Assembly: GCF_001648175.1 (NCBI RefSeq)
Contig: NZ_CP015243.1
Location: forward strand, 1,240,001-1,304,000
Reading direction: 5' to 3'
DNA length: 64,000 bases
Source of the DNA: Halotalea alkalilenta
Lineage (GTDB): Bacteria > Pseudomonadota > Gammaproteobacteria > Pseudomonadales > Halomonadaceae
Positions within the stretch are counted from its first letter, which is position 1; every line of letters begins with the position of its first letter. The position numbers and the translations under genes were made by a program. A model generated the notes under the pieces. The model worked only from the letters and a program-made list of their open reading frames with translations. It ran no database searches and was not told the origin of the DNA. This document shows positions 23,923 through 32,896 of this stretch, in pieces.

Positions 23923-25127
23923 TCGGCCAGCTTGCCGACCAGCGTGTCTGGGTTGAATGGGCCCTTGTCGGCCAAAAGCCCCCGGGCGTGATCGAGCTTT
24001 TCCGCCTGTTCGTCGGCGTCGAATCCGACCAGCAGCACGCCGACCAGGCGGTGGTCATCGAGGTAGTACACGGTTCCTTTCTGCGCAGGCGCCTGCTGCC
24101 ACTCTTCAGCCATCTGCAGCTGGCTCGAGAGCTGGCCGATCGCCTGGTAGCTGAGATCGAAGAGGACCGAATAGAAGTAAGGCGTATGGGTGTAGCGCTC
24201 GTCCGAGCCGGCCATGATCCGGCCCACGCAGCCGCCCATCTGCTTGGCGTTGTCGACGTGCTCGACCCGCTGGCGCCCGAGGATCGCATCCGGGTACTTG
24301 GCCACGTCGCCGGCGGCGAAGATGTCGGGATCCTCGGTGGCGAGCCGCGCATCGACGATGATGCCTTCATCGACGGCGAGCCCCGCTTGCTCGGCGAGCG
24401 ACTGATTGGGGGTGATGCCGAGCCCGATCGCGACCGCATCCGCTTCGATGCTGAGCCCATCGTCGAGCCGCACCACCACTTTGCCGTCACGCTCCTCGCC
24501 ACCCACGACCTTGCGCCCGCCGATCAGCTCCACCCCGTGGTCGCGGAAGGTCTGGTGGAGGCGCTCGGCCAGCGCGCTTGGGAACTGCGACTCGCCGAGG
24601 GTACGCTCGGGCAGGATCAGGGTGGTTCTGGCACCGTTTTGAACCAGGGCGGCCGCGAGCTCGGTGCCGATGAAGCCACCGCCGACCACCGCCACGTGTC
24701 TCTGCTCGCCCGCCAGCTCGCGCAGCTTGCGGTAGTCTTCGACGGTGCGATAGTAGAGTACTCTTTCGCTTGCCGGCAGCTCGAGGCGCTTGGGCGTGCC
24801 GCCGGTGCTGATCAGCAGTTTGCCGTAGCCGTAGGTGCTGCCATCGCTGGTCTCGACCCGTTTGGCCGCACGGTCGATGTGGCTGACGCGAACGCCGAGG
24901 CGCAACGTCGCCCCGGTATCGCCGCTGGTATCCGGGAATATCTGGTCGTAGCCGAATTCAGGGTCGGTCCAGAGCTTCTTCGACAGCGCCGGGCGGGTTA
25001 CCGGTGGGTCCCGCTCCTCGCCGAGCACGCCGATGGTGCCTTCGGCGTCGAGTTCGCGGATCCCACGCGCGGCAGCGTCGGCTACCATGCCGGCACCGAT
25101 GATCAGATAATCGTAGTCGTGGCGCAT
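23919..25127 (-). CDS. NAD(P)H:rubredoxin/ferredoxin reductase-like flavoprotein
   Basis: A 402-residue pyridine nucleotide-disulfide family oxidoreductase. It shows the FAD Rossmann motif YLIIGAGMVADAAARGI, the NAD(P) motif HVAVVGGGFIGTELAAAL and the FAD-ribityl motif PDIFAAGDVAKYP. There is no redox-active CxxC, so it groups with rubredoxin/ferredoxin reductases and AIF-like proteins. It should move electrons from NAD(P)H to a small carrier, but no ferredoxin, rubredoxin or oxygenase gene is adjacent. The ATG at 25127 has GGAGG 5 nt upstream and is preferred over 25139. Confidence 0.85.
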   Translation of the reverse strand: MRHDYDYLIIGAGMVADAAARGIRELDAEGTIGVLGEERDPPVTRPALSKKLWTDPEFGYDQIFPDTSGDTGATLRLGVRVSHIDRAAKRVETSDGSTYGYGKLLISTGGTPKRLELPASERVLYYRTVEDYRKLRELAGEQRHVAVVGGGFIGTELAAALVQNGARTTLILPERTLGESQFPSALAERLHQTFRDHGVELIGGRKVVGGEERDGKVVVRLDDGLSIEADAVAIGLGITPNQSLAEQAGLAVDEGIIVDARLATEDPDIFAAGDVAKYPDAILGRQRVEHVDNAKQMGGCVGRIMAGSDERYTHTPYFYSVLFDLSYQAIGQLSSQLQMAEEWQQAPAQKGTVYYLDDHRLVGVLLVGFDADEQAEKLDHARGLLADKGPFNPDTLVGKLAD

Positions 25128-25295
25128 CCTGGCCTCCATTCATCGTCTGGCGTTGGTCACGAGGCGCCGCGCGCGATGGCGAGCCTCCTGCCCGATGGTC
25201 CTGCGCGGCGCATGGATATCAGGCTAGTAGATACGTCGGAGCATGCGAGGCGCGGCTCAGGGCGCATCACATTCAATCGATCAGGGAGAAGCAGC

Positions 25296-26588
25296 GTGGC
25301 CGAAGGCTGGTTTCCGAAATGGCGGCTGAAAGGGGCCGGGGAGGGCGCGATCGTCGCCCCCGACGAGCGGCTCTCGCTGCTCCAGACCGGGGTGATGGGG
25401 GTGCAGCACGCGGTGGCGATGTTCGGCTCGACCGTGCTCGCGCCGCTTTTGATGGGGTTCGACCCTAACCTCGCGATCCTGATGTCGGGTGTGGGTACGC
25501 TGATCTTCTTTCTCATCGTTGGTGGCCGGGTGCCGAGCTATCTCGGTTCCAGCTTCGCCTTCATCGGCGTGGTGATCGCTGCGACCGGCTATGCCGGCAG
25601 CGGCGCCAATCCGCAGATCGGCGTGGCGCTCGGCGGGATCATCGTCTGTGGCCTGGTCTATGCGCTGATCGGGCTGGTGGTGATGGCGCTGGGAACGGGA
25701 TGGGTAGAGCGCCTGCTGCCGCCGGTGGTGACCGGCGCGATCGTCACCATGATCGGGCTCAACCTCGCGCCGGTGGCGGTGGCGAGCGTCTCGAACAGCG
25801 CGTTCGAAAGCTGGATGGCGATGGTCACGGTGCTGTGCATCGGCTTCGCCGCGGTGTGGAGTCGCGGTCTCGCCCAGCGGCTGTTGATCCTGCTTGGGCT
25901 GCTGAGCGCTTATCTGGTCTATGCGGTGGTCGCCAATGGCTTCGGGCTCGGAACGCCAATCGATTTCTCCCAGGTGCTCGAAGCGCCGTGGCTGGGGCTG
26001 CCGGCATTCTCCTCGCCGAGTTTCGAGCTCGGGGCGATTGCGCTGATCGCCCCGGTCGCGGTGATCCTGGTGGCGGAGAACCTGGGCCATATCAAGGCGG
26101 TGGGCGCGATGACCGAGCGTAATCTCGACCCCTGGATCGGCCGCGCCTTCCTGGGTGACGGTGTGGCGACGATGGTTTCCGGCTCGGTGGGCGGCACCGG
26201 GGTGACCACCTATGCCGAGAACATCGGGGTAATGGCGGTGACCCGGGTGTTCTCGACGCTGATCTTCGTCGCTGCGGCCTTGCTCGCGATCCTGCTTGGC
26301 TTCTCGCCCAAGTTCGGCGCGCTGATCCAGACCATCCCGGGGCCGGTGCTCGGCGGCACCTCGATCGTCGTATTCGGCCTGATCGCAGTGGCGGGCGCAC
26401 GGATCTGGGTGCAGAACAGGGTCGACCTGGGCGATACCAAGCACTTGATCGTGATTGCCGCGACCCTCGTGCTCGGTGCCGGTAATTTTCATCTGGCGAT
26501 CGGTGGTTTCACCCTCGATGGCATAGGCACCGCGACCTTCACCGCGATCCTGCTCAATCTGATCCTGGTGCGGCGATCGCACGCCTAG
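25296..26588 (+). CDS. NCS2-family pyrimidine/purine permease (RutG/UraA-like)
   Basis: A 430-residue nucleobase:cation symporter of the uracil-xanthine permease family. Signatures include LLQTGVMGVQHAVAMFGSTV near the start, the half-helix motif ILVAENLGHIKAVGAMTER with the substrate-contacting Glu, and SGSVGGTGVTTYAENIGVMAVTRV. About 14 hydrophobic segments are present. GTG 25296 has AGGGAGAA 6-7 nt upstream; a longer open frame upstream is antisense to the neighbouring flavoprotein and not credible. Loop composition is close to RutG. No other pyrimidine-degradation gene is in view. Confidence 0.9.
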   Translation: MAEGWFPKWRLKGAGEGAIVAPDERLSLLQTGVMGVQHAVAMFGSTVLAPLLMGFDPNLAILMSGVGTLIFFLIVGGRVPSYLGSSFAFIGVVIAATGYAGSGANPQIGVALGGIIVCGLVYALIGLVVMALGTGWVERLLPPVVTGAIVTMIGLNLAPVAVASVSNSAFESWMAMVTVLCIGFAAVWSRGLAQRLLILLGLLSAYLVYAVVANGFGLGTPIDFSQVLEAPWLGLPAFSSPSFELGAIALIAPVAVILVAENLGHIKAVGAMTERNLDPWIGRAFLGDGVATMVSGSVGGTGVTTYAENIGVMAVTRVFSTLIFVAAALLAILLGFSPKFGALIQTIPGPVLGGTSIVVFGLIAVAGARIWVQNRVDLGDTKHLIVIAATLVLGAGNFHLAIGGFTLDGIGTATFTAILLNLILVRRSHA

Positions 26589-26738
26589 TACAGCGGCTTG
26601 GGTGGTGTGACCACTAGGCGTAGAATGATCTGTTGTCCGAACCATGTCGCCTTTCATCCACCATTGCGAAGGCGGTTGCGGAGCCCCGCTCCGCCTGGTC
26701 ACTTGGAGGAGCATGCCGGCAAGCCGGCCTGTCAATCG

Positions 26739-27458
26739 ATGAGAGAAGAAACCAGCTGTAGTGCCGCGGTGGCGACGAGTGAAACCATCCCGATGACTCG
26801 GCAGACGCTCGAGCACAACCTGATCAGGGATTACTTCGAGCGCAACTACCCCGATATACCGCTGTTCGACGATGACGCTCTGCGCGACTCGATCTGCGCC
26901 ATGCTCGACCGACGGCCCGAGGAGGCTCGCGAGGTCGATGGGGTGTTCCTGTTCGCCTACGGTTCGCTGATCTGGAACCCCTGCGTCGAAGTGGTCGAGC
27001 ACCGTACCTCCCGGCTCTATGGCTTTCACCGCGATTTTCGTCTCAAGCTCACCCACGGCCGAGGCTCCGAGCAGTGGCCGGGGCTGATGCTGGCGCTGGC
27101 CCCTGGTGGCTCCTGTCGAGGGATGGCGATCCGCGTGCCGGAGGCCGGGATCGAGTACGAACTGCTGCTGGTCTGGCGCAGAGAGATGCTCACCGGCGCC
27201 TACCAGCCGCGCTGGGTCCGGCTGGTCACCGAGCACGGCCCGACCTGGGCGATCGCCTTCGTCGGCAACCCCCATCATCCCCGCTACATTCCCCGGCTCA
27301 CCGACGCTGAGATGGTCGAACTGCTCAGTACCGGCCGCGGGGTGCTCGGCAGCTGCCGCGAGTATCTGCACAACACGGTGAACGACCTGCATCGTTTGGC
27401 GATTCGAGATCAAAGGCTCGAGCGTCTGCTACTCGCGGTCGATCGCCGGCGGGGGTGA
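26739..27458 (+). CDS. chaC: ChaC-family glutathione-specific gamma-glutamylcyclotransferase (copy 1)
   Basis: Cleaves glutathione to 5-oxoproline and Cys-Gly in the cytoplasm. The family signature VFLFAYGSLIWNP, the LTHGRGSEQWPGLMLAL turn, GGSCRGMAIRV and LGSCREYLHNTVNDL are all present. The start is uncertain between ATG 26739 (239 aa) and ATG 26793 (221 aa; E. coli ChaC is 231); neither has a strong ribosome-binding site. A second, diverged copy lies at 36542-37216, and a gamma-glutamyltransferase lies between the two. Confidence 0.88.
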   Translation: MREETSCSAAVATSETIPMTRQTLEHNLIRDYFERNYPDIPLFDDDALRDSICAMLDRRPEEAREVDGVFLFAYGSLIWNPCVEVVEHRTSRLYGFHRDFRLKLTHGRGSEQWPGLMLALAPGGSCRGMAIRVPEAGIEYELLLVWRREMLTGAYQPRWVRLVTEHGPTWAIAFVGNPHHPRYIPRLTDAEMVELLSTGRGVLGSCREYLHNTVNDLHRLAIRDQRLERLLLAVDRRRG

Positions 27459-27914
27459 GGCTCTCCTTCACCCAAGCCTCTCCTTCCCCAAGGCTTGCGT
27501 CGCCAGGCTTTGGGCGCGGCATCCCGGCGCCTGCGGGTCGCCGATTTCATCGCGTGGAGCTATCATGGCGCGGTGATTCCGGCTTGGCGGACGAGTGGCG
27601 GTGGGCGCTGGATGGCCTCGCGCAGGGGGCGTTCCTTGGCTGCCACCGCATCGAGCCCGCAGGTCTTCTCCCGGCCTCGTCCGTCCGCGTCCGCTAGACG
27701 ATGTTCCACCCGCGGGTGGAAAAGCGGCTGCGCCGCTCGCCCTCGCTCGTCGTTGCCCGCCGCTGGTGCCTGTTCCGCCTGGAGCGGGAGTTGGCGGCGC
27801 GAGGGGGTGTCGTCGGCGACGGCCTGCCGGATGAAACCAATCGACTAAAGTGTCGCTCCCCGCGCACTGCGCTTTTCGCCGCAGTGTTCCCACTCCTCTC
27901 CATGGAGGGTTTAG
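27459..27914. other. Intergenic region before the oxaloacetate decarboxylase-like gene
   Basis: The 456-bp stretch has no believable gene: open frames here have arginine/serine-rich translations typical of GC-rich noise. It holds one perfect 18-bp palindrome at 27704-27721. The last 60 bp before the next gene likely contain its promoter, but no clear hexamers were seen. Confidence 0.5.
27704..27721. promoter_or_regulatory. Perfect 18-bp palindrome
   Basis: TTCCACCCGCGGGTGGAA is fully self-complementary and lies 193 nt before the next gene. With no T-tract and no central loop, an operator for a dimeric regulator is more likely than a terminator. The partner protein is unknown. Confidence 0.35.
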
Positions 27915-28778
27915 ATGTCCACCACTTCCCAGCGTGAGCTGCGGGTCCAGTTCCGCCAGCTGCTCGCGTCCAATGCCTGCTATGACACCGCCTCGGTGTT
28001 CGACCCGATGTCGGCGCGCATAGCCGCTGATCTTGGCTTCGAAGTCGGCATCCTCGGCGGCTCCGTGGCCTCGCTGCAGGTGCTCGCCGCGCCCGATTTC
28101 GCGCTCATCACCCTGAGCGAATTCGTCGAACAGGCGACCCGGATCGGCCGCGTCGCGCAGCTGCCGGTGATCGTCGATGCCGACCATGGCTACGGCAATG
28201 CGCTCAACGTGATGCGCACGGTCACCGAGCTCGAGCGCGCGGGCATCGCGATGCTGACCCTCGAAGATACCCTGCTGCCGGCGCAGTTCGGCCACAAGTC
28301 CACCGATCTGATCTGCGTCGATGAGATGGTCGGCAAGCTGCGCGCTGCGATCGAGGCCCGAGTGGATCCGGAGCTGTCCATCTTCGCTCGCACCAATGCC
28401 GGTGTGCTCGACGATGAGGCCCTGATCCAGCGGGTCAAGCGCTACCAGGCGGCGGGTGTGGACGGCATCTGCATGGTAGGCATCCGCGACATCGACCATC
28501 TCGCCAGGGTTTCGGAGCATCTGAGCATCCCGCTGATGCTGATCGCCTACGGCAACCCGGAGCTGCGTGATCTCGAGCGTCTCGCCGAACTCGGCGTGCG
28601 GATGGTGGTCAACGGCCACGCGGCCTATTTCGCCGCGATCAAGGCAACCTATGACTGCCTGCGCGAACAGCGCGGGATCTCCGCCTCCAAGCTCTCCGCC
28701 TCCGAGCTCTCGACCAAGTACTCGACGCTCGAGGAGTACCGGATCTGGGCGCGCGAGTACATGGAAGTCAAAGAGTAA
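27915..28778 (+). CDS. Oxaloacetate decarboxylase-like (PEP mutase/isocitrate lyase superfamily)
   Basis: A 287-residue (beta/alpha)8 enzyme of the PEP mutase/isocitrate lyase superfamily, closest in length and motifs to the PA4872-type oxaloacetate decarboxylase. Visible are [20 protein letters not shown], the metal-binding [18 protein letters not shown] and the [12 protein letters not shown] segment that replaces the KKCGH loop of isocitrate lyases. It probably decarboxylates oxaloacetate to pyruvate; related members act on methylisocitrate or phosphonates, so the reaction is inferred. The stop overlaps the start of the following acetyltransferase gene. Confidence 0.8.
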   Translation: MSTTSQRELRVQFRQLLASNACYDTASVFDPMSARIAADLGFEVGILGGSVASLQVLAAPDFALITLSEFVEQATRIGRVAQLPVIVDADHGYGNALNVMRTVTELERAGIAMLTLEDTLLPAQFGHKSTDLICVDEMVGKLRAAIEARVDPELSIFARTNAGVLDDEALIQRVKRYQAAGVDGICMVGIRDIDHLARVSEHLSIPLMLIAYGNPELRDLERLAELGVRMVVNGHAAYFAAIKATYDCLREQRGISASKLSASELSTKYSTLEEYRIWAREYMEVKE

Positions 28779-29308
28779 TGAGCGCCGCCGCACCACTCGT
28801 TCGCGACGCAGCCGAGGGTGATGTGGCCGAGCTGGTCGCCTTGGTCACCGAGGCCTATCACGTGATCGACGCTGGCGGTTGGACCACCGAAGCCTCGCTG
28901 CTCGGCGGCCAGCGTATCGACCCGTTGCTGCTGCGTCGAGACATCCAGCGTCCGCGCAGCCGGGTGATCGTCGCCGAGCGCGACGGGCGTCTGCTCGGCT
29001 GTGGCCACTTGGCCTTGGCCGATGGCGAAGGCTCTTTCGGCATGTTCGCGGTACGCCCGAGCCTGCAAGGGGAGGGGATCGGCCGGCTGCTGCTCGGCGA
29101 GGCCGAGTGCCTGGCGCGCGATTGGCTCGACGTCGAGTGGCTGCGGATCACCGTGATCGAGCAGCGTGGCGAACTGATCGAGTGGTACCAGCGCCGCGGC
29201 TTCTGCCGTAGCGGCGTCTACAAGCCCTTTCCCTACGGTGACGAGCGCTTCGGCGTTCCCCTGCGCGACGATCTGCGTTTCGAGGTCCTGGAAAAGCGCC
29301 TGGTCTAG
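28778..29308 (+). CDS. GNAT-family N-acetyltransferase
   Basis: A 176-residue GNAT protein. The acetyl-CoA pyrophosphate loop appears as VRPSLQGEGIGRLLLGEAE (motif A), preceded by the beta-4 strand GSFGMFAV and followed by EWYQRRGFCRSGVYKPFP near the C-terminus. The ATG overlaps the previous TAA (TAATG), so the two genes are translationally coupled. The acceptor substrate cannot be predicted. Confidence 0.85.
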   Translation: MSAAAPLVRDAAEGDVAELVALVTEAYHVIDAGGWTTEASLLGGQRIDPLLLRRDIQRPRSRVIVAERDGRLLGCGHLALADGEGSFGMFAVRPSLQGEGIGRLLLGEAECLARDWLDVEWLRITVIEQRGELIEWYQRRGFCRSGVYKPFPYGDERFGVPLRDDLRFEVLEKRLV

Positions 29309-29452
29309 CGAGCAGAAGTTGATCTGATCGTGAGTCGCTATTGGTTCATGCTCGGAAATGGAATCAACAAATCCTTCTAGGGAATTTCAAACCCGCGCCT
29401 GCTTTGCTTATGGTGGCGCTCTGTACGGCGTTTGCATCCTAGGGGGAGAGCG

Positions 29453-30682
29453 ATGAGCGAACGAGGCAGTGACGAAGTCGGCTATCGCATCGAGCGTGAT
29501 GCCGAGGAGCAGGCGCGGATCGAGTTCCAGGCGCTGGAAACGGCCCGCTCGCTCGCCGCCGAGTTCTCCGCGAGGCTGAGCGAGCGAGAGGCGCGCGATC
29601 GCCTGCCGTTCGAAGCGATCGAGCGACTCAAGCACAGTGGCTTGTCCACCGCCGGGATCGCGATCTCCAGAGGCGGGCTTGGGCTGGGGTGGCCGGCGCT
29701 CTGCCGAGTGGTGCGCGAAGTAGCCGCCGGTGACGGTTCGGTGGGCGCGGTGCTCGGCTACCATCTGATGCAGACCTTTCACCTGCGCCGCGAGCCGACA
29801 CCGCGCTGGCATGCGCTCGAACGGCGCATCGCCGAACAGCGACTGTGGCTCGCCGGCGTGGTCAATCCTCGCGACGACGATGTGCTGGCGCGGACGCACG
29901 GTGATGGTTTCGTGCTGGATGGGCGCAAGCACTTCTGCACCGGCAGCGGGTTCGCCGACCTGCTCACCTTCAGCGTCAAGCATCGCGACACCCAGCAGGC
30001 GGGCTTCGCGCTGCTGCCGGTCGATCGCGAGGGGATCACGCTCGGTGGAGACTGGGACGCGATCGGGCTCGAGCGTAGCGAGAGCGGCAGCGTTGGGCTC
30101 GAGGGCGTCTACGCTGGCGCTGATGAACTGGTGTTCGAGCGCGATGATCCTCGAGGGCGCTTCGTCACCACCATCCGCGGGCCGGTCAACCAGTCGCTGT
30201 TCACCAATTTCTACATCGGCTTCGCGGTCGGTGCACTGCGCGCCGCCAAGCGTTTCATTCATCACTCCTCCCGGCCGTGGCTCCATTCCGATGCCCCCAC
30301 GGCCAGCGAGGATGTGCTGATTCGAACCCAGTTCGGTGAACTCTGGGTCATGCTCGAGTCGATGATCGCCCTGGCCGACCGGGCCGCCGAGCGAATGGCC
30401 GAACTGCTCGCCGCAGGCGAGGCATACACGCCCGAGCAGCGCGGCGAGGCCGCCGCCGCAGTGGCGATCGCCAAGGCGCACGCTACCCGCGGTGGGCTCG
30501 ACATCTGCACCCGGGTCTTCGAACTGATGGGCGCGCGCGCCACCCATAACCGCTACGGCTTCGACCGATTCTGGCGCGATATCCGCACCCATACCCTGCA
30601 CGACCCGGTGGCCTACAAGCTGCTCGAGATCGGCGACTACGCGCTCAACGACCGCTATGCCGAAGGCAGCGCCTATCGCTAG
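29453..30682 (+). CDS. Acyl-CoA dehydrogenase-fold flavoprotein, SfnB/DszC-like
   Basis: A 409-residue protein with the acyl-CoA dehydrogenase fold: an N-terminal helical domain (about 15-130), a beta domain (AGVVNPRDDDVLARTHGDGFVLDGRKHFCTGSG) and a C-terminal four-helix domain ending ATHNRYGFDRFWRDIRTHTLHD. The sequence resembles SfnB/DszC flavin enzymes of sulfur scavenging rather than beta-oxidation dehydrogenases, and the usual catalytic Glu region is not obvious. GGGGGAGAG precedes ATG 29453. No flavin reductase or sulfonate gene is adjacent, so the substrate is open. Confidence 0.75.
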   Translation: MSERGSDEVGYRIERDAEEQARIEFQALETARSLAAEFSARLSEREARDRLPFEAIERLKHSGLSTAGIAISRGGLGLGWPALCRVVREVAAGDGSVGAVLGYHLMQTFHLRREPTPRWHALERRIAEQRLWLAGVVNPRDDDVLARTHGDGFVLDGRKHFCTGSGFADLLTFSVKHRDTQQAGFALLPVDREGITLGGDWDAIGLERSESGSVGLEGVYAGADELVFERDDPRGRFVTTIRGPVNQSLFTNFYIGFAVGALRAAKRFIHHSSRPWLHSDAPTASEDVLIRTQFGELWVMLESMIALADRAAERMAELLAAGEAYTPEQRGEAAAAVAIAKAHATRGGLDICTRVFELMGARATHNRYGFDRFWRDIRTHTLHDPVAYKLLEIGDYALNDRYAEGSAYR

Positions 30683-30795
30683 CCGAGGCGGTTGGCGTGC
30701 GTCTCGCGCGAGCGTCGATACCGGAAATGCCCGGCGGGGAGGTATGCTGGTACCTTCGATCTGGCTGGAATCGCCCTTGCCGAGGAGCCTCAACG

Positions 30796-32517
30796 ATGGA
30801 CCCGCGCCACCCCTCCATGGCCACGCCCTTTCCCTTCGACTGCGAGAAACGCCCTGCCTCCGGCGCCGGTGGGGTCGTCGTGACCAACCACCCGTTGGGC
30901 TCGGCGGCGGGGTCGGAAATACTCGCGTCAGGCGGCAACGCCATCGACGCGGCGGTGGCCGCGCTGCTCGCGCTGACCGTGGTGGAGCCGATGATGGTCG
31001 GCATCGCTGGAGGTGGGATATCGCATCTGCGGTTGGCCGACGGCCGCCATTTGGTCATCGATGCGCTGTCCTGTGCGGCGAAGAGCATGACCCCGGAAAT
31101 CTATACGCCGCTATCGGAGACGCCTCCTGACTACATGGAGGCCAAGGACAGGCGCAATGCGATCGGCGCCTCGTCGGTGGCGGTACCGGGAAATCTCGCT
31201 GGATGGTGCGATATGCAGGCGCGTTTCGGCCGGCTGCCCTGGTGTGATGTGGTCGAGCCGGCGATCCGCCTGGCCTCGCGCGGCTTCGCGGTGACCCACT
31301 ATCTATCCGGTGCGATCGGGGAGGCGGCGGTAGAGCTTTGCCTCGATCCTGCGATGGCCGCCGTGCTGCTGCCCGGAGGCCGGGCGCCAGCGCCGGGCGA
31401 AAGGCTGGTTCAGGGCGACTACGCCGAGAGCCTGCGGTTGATCGCAAGACAGGGCGCGGCGGCGCTGCACGGTGGCGAGCTCGGCGCGGCGCTGGCCGAG
31501 CGAATCGCCACCGGAGGGCCCGACGCCGGCTGGGTGACGCTTAAGGACCTGCGTGACTATCGGGCGATCGAGCGGGCGCCGATCGTCGGCAGCTACCGCG
31601 GCTTCGAGATCGTCGGTCCACCGCCACCGGCCTCATCGGGCGTCCACGTCACGCAGATGCTGAACATGATCGAGGCTTTCGATGTGGGCGAGATGGGGTT
31701 CGGCACGCCCGAGAGCCTGCACCTGCTGGCCGAGATCATCCGCATCGCCTTCGCCGATCGCCGGGCGCATAGCGGCGATCCCGCCTTCGTCGACGTGCCG
31801 GTCGAAAGACTGATCTCGAAAGACCATGCCGCGCGCTGCCGTGCGCTGATCCGGCAGGCCGGAGGCAGCGTCGGCGGCCCGGACCCGCTCAGGGAGAGCC
31901 GTGATACCACCCACATCACCGTGGCCGATCGCGATGGCAATGTCGTTTCAGCCACCCATACGATCAACGGGCTCTTCGGCGCCCGCTTCATCGTGCCCGG
32001 CACTGGCATCATCCCCAACAACTACATGAGCAACTTCGACCCCCATCCAGGTAAGGCGCTTTCGGTGGTGCCCGGCAAACGGGTGCCCACGTCGATGGCG
32101 CCGATGATGGTGCTGAAGGAGGGACGCGTGGTCTTCGCCCTTGGCCTGCCCGGAGGCCTGCGGATCTTTCCTTCCGCCTTCCAGGCGATCGTCAACTTGG
32201 TCGACCACGGCATGAGCCTGCAGCAAGCGGTCGAGGCGCCGCGAATCTGGACGCAAGGGCAGGAGGTCGAGATCGAAAGCGGCTACCGCAGCGCCAAGAG
32301 CGCGCTCGAGCTTCGTGGGCACCGGGTGAAGGTGATGCCGCACATCGGCGGCGGGATGAACGCGATCGCCTTCGATCAGGATGGCGGCATGACCGGCGCC
32401 GCCTGCTGGCGTGCCGACGGTACCGTCACAGCACTGGGCGGCGGGCTCGCCCGCCCCGGCGTACGGTTCTGGCCGGACCGCGCACCGGCAACCGGAGCGG
32501 AAGACACCAAGCCCTAG
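30796..32517 (+). CDS. ggt: Gamma-glutamyltransferase family protein
   Basis: A 573-residue Ntn-hydrolase proenzyme of the GGT family. The large-subunit start has GGVVVTNHPLGSAAGSEIL and GGNAIDAAVAALLAL. The self-cleavage site lies at RD-TTHITVAD, making Thr371 the predicted nucleophile. GIIPNNYMSNF and SMAPMMVLKEGRVVFALGLPGG follow in the small subunit. No signal peptide is seen, unlike periplasmic E. coli Ggt, so the product may be cytoplasmic and its substrate may not be glutathione. GAGGAG lies about 8 nt before ATG 30796. The gene converges on ghrA across a repeat array. Confidence 0.87.
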   Translation: MDPRHPSMATPFPFDCEKRPASGAGGVVVTNHPLGSAAGSEILASGGNAIDAAVAALLALTVVEPMMVGIAGGGISHLRLADGRHLVIDALSCAAKSMTPEIYTPLSETPPDYMEAKDRRNAIGASSVAVPGNLAGWCDMQARFGRLPWCDVVEPAIRLASRGFAVTHYLSGAIGEAAVELCLDPAMAAVLLPGGRAPAPGERLVQGDYAESLRLIARQGAAALHGGELGAALAERIATGGPDAGWVTLKDLRDYRAIERAPIVGSYRGFEIVGPPPPASSGVHVTQMLNMIEAFDVGEMGFGTPESLHLLAEIIRIAFADRRAHSGDPAFVDVPVERLISKDHAARCRALIRQAGGSVGGPDPLRESRDTTHITVADRDGNVVSATHTINGLFGARFIVPGTGIIPNNYMSNFDPHPGKALSVVPGKRVPTSMAPMMVLKEGRVVFALGLPGGLRIFPSAFQAIVNLVDHGMSLQQAVEAPRIWTQGQEVEIESGYRSAKSALELRGHRVKVMPHIGGGMNAIAFDQDGGMTGAACWRADGTVTALGGGLARPGVRFWPDRAPATGAEDTKP

Positions 32518-32547
32518 GGCGGTATCGATACGAACGAGCCAATAAGC

Positions 32548-32861
32548 GCGTTCGTCCCGAGCATTGGCGGCAAGGCCGTGGTTCGACTCGAGATGTTTCC
32601 GAGCGTCCTGAGCGAGTACCGCAAGTCGAAGGGTCCTCGGTCGCTCACCACGAGCGGGCTTGGCCCAGGCTCGGCGCTAACCCTACCCGTTCGTCCCGAG
32701 CGGCGCCCATACGCGGCAAGATCGAGCGTCAGCTCGGCAATGGGGGCGCCAGTCGAGGGATCGAGCGGCGGCGGCAAGGCCGTGGTTCGACTCGAGATGT
32801 TTCCGAGCGTCCTGAGCGAGTACCGCGAGTCGAAGGGTCCTCGGTCGCTCACCACGAGCGG
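32548..32861. repeat. Second array of the intergenic repeat, inverted orientation, 204-bp period
   Basis: CAAGGCCGTGGTTCGACTCG recurs at 32571 and 32775, a 204-bp period. In reverse complement this is the same family as at 2236-3114, sharing the CTCGATCCCTCGACTGGCGC block, the CTCGGGACGAACGG block and the GTGGTGAGC...GAACCAC stem. Its stem insert is the CCTTCGACTC...GAGTCGAA version seen only in the last unit of the first array. The array again fills a gap between convergent genes (ggt and ghrA). Confidence 0.9.
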
Positions 32862-32896
32862 AGATGGGGCGGCTCGTTCCTCGCTCTGTCGAGTGC

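Noticed and set aside
23901..25295. Upstream extension of the NCS2 permease frame
   Set aside because: It runs antisense through the flavoprotein gene; a GTG with a good ribosome-binding site at 25296 gives a standard family N-terminus.
27495..27848. A 117-codon frame between chaC and the oxaloacetate decarboxylase-like gene
   Set aside because: Composition is Ser/Arg/Trp-rich as expected of GC-rich non-coding DNA; no ribosome-binding site and no recognisable domain.
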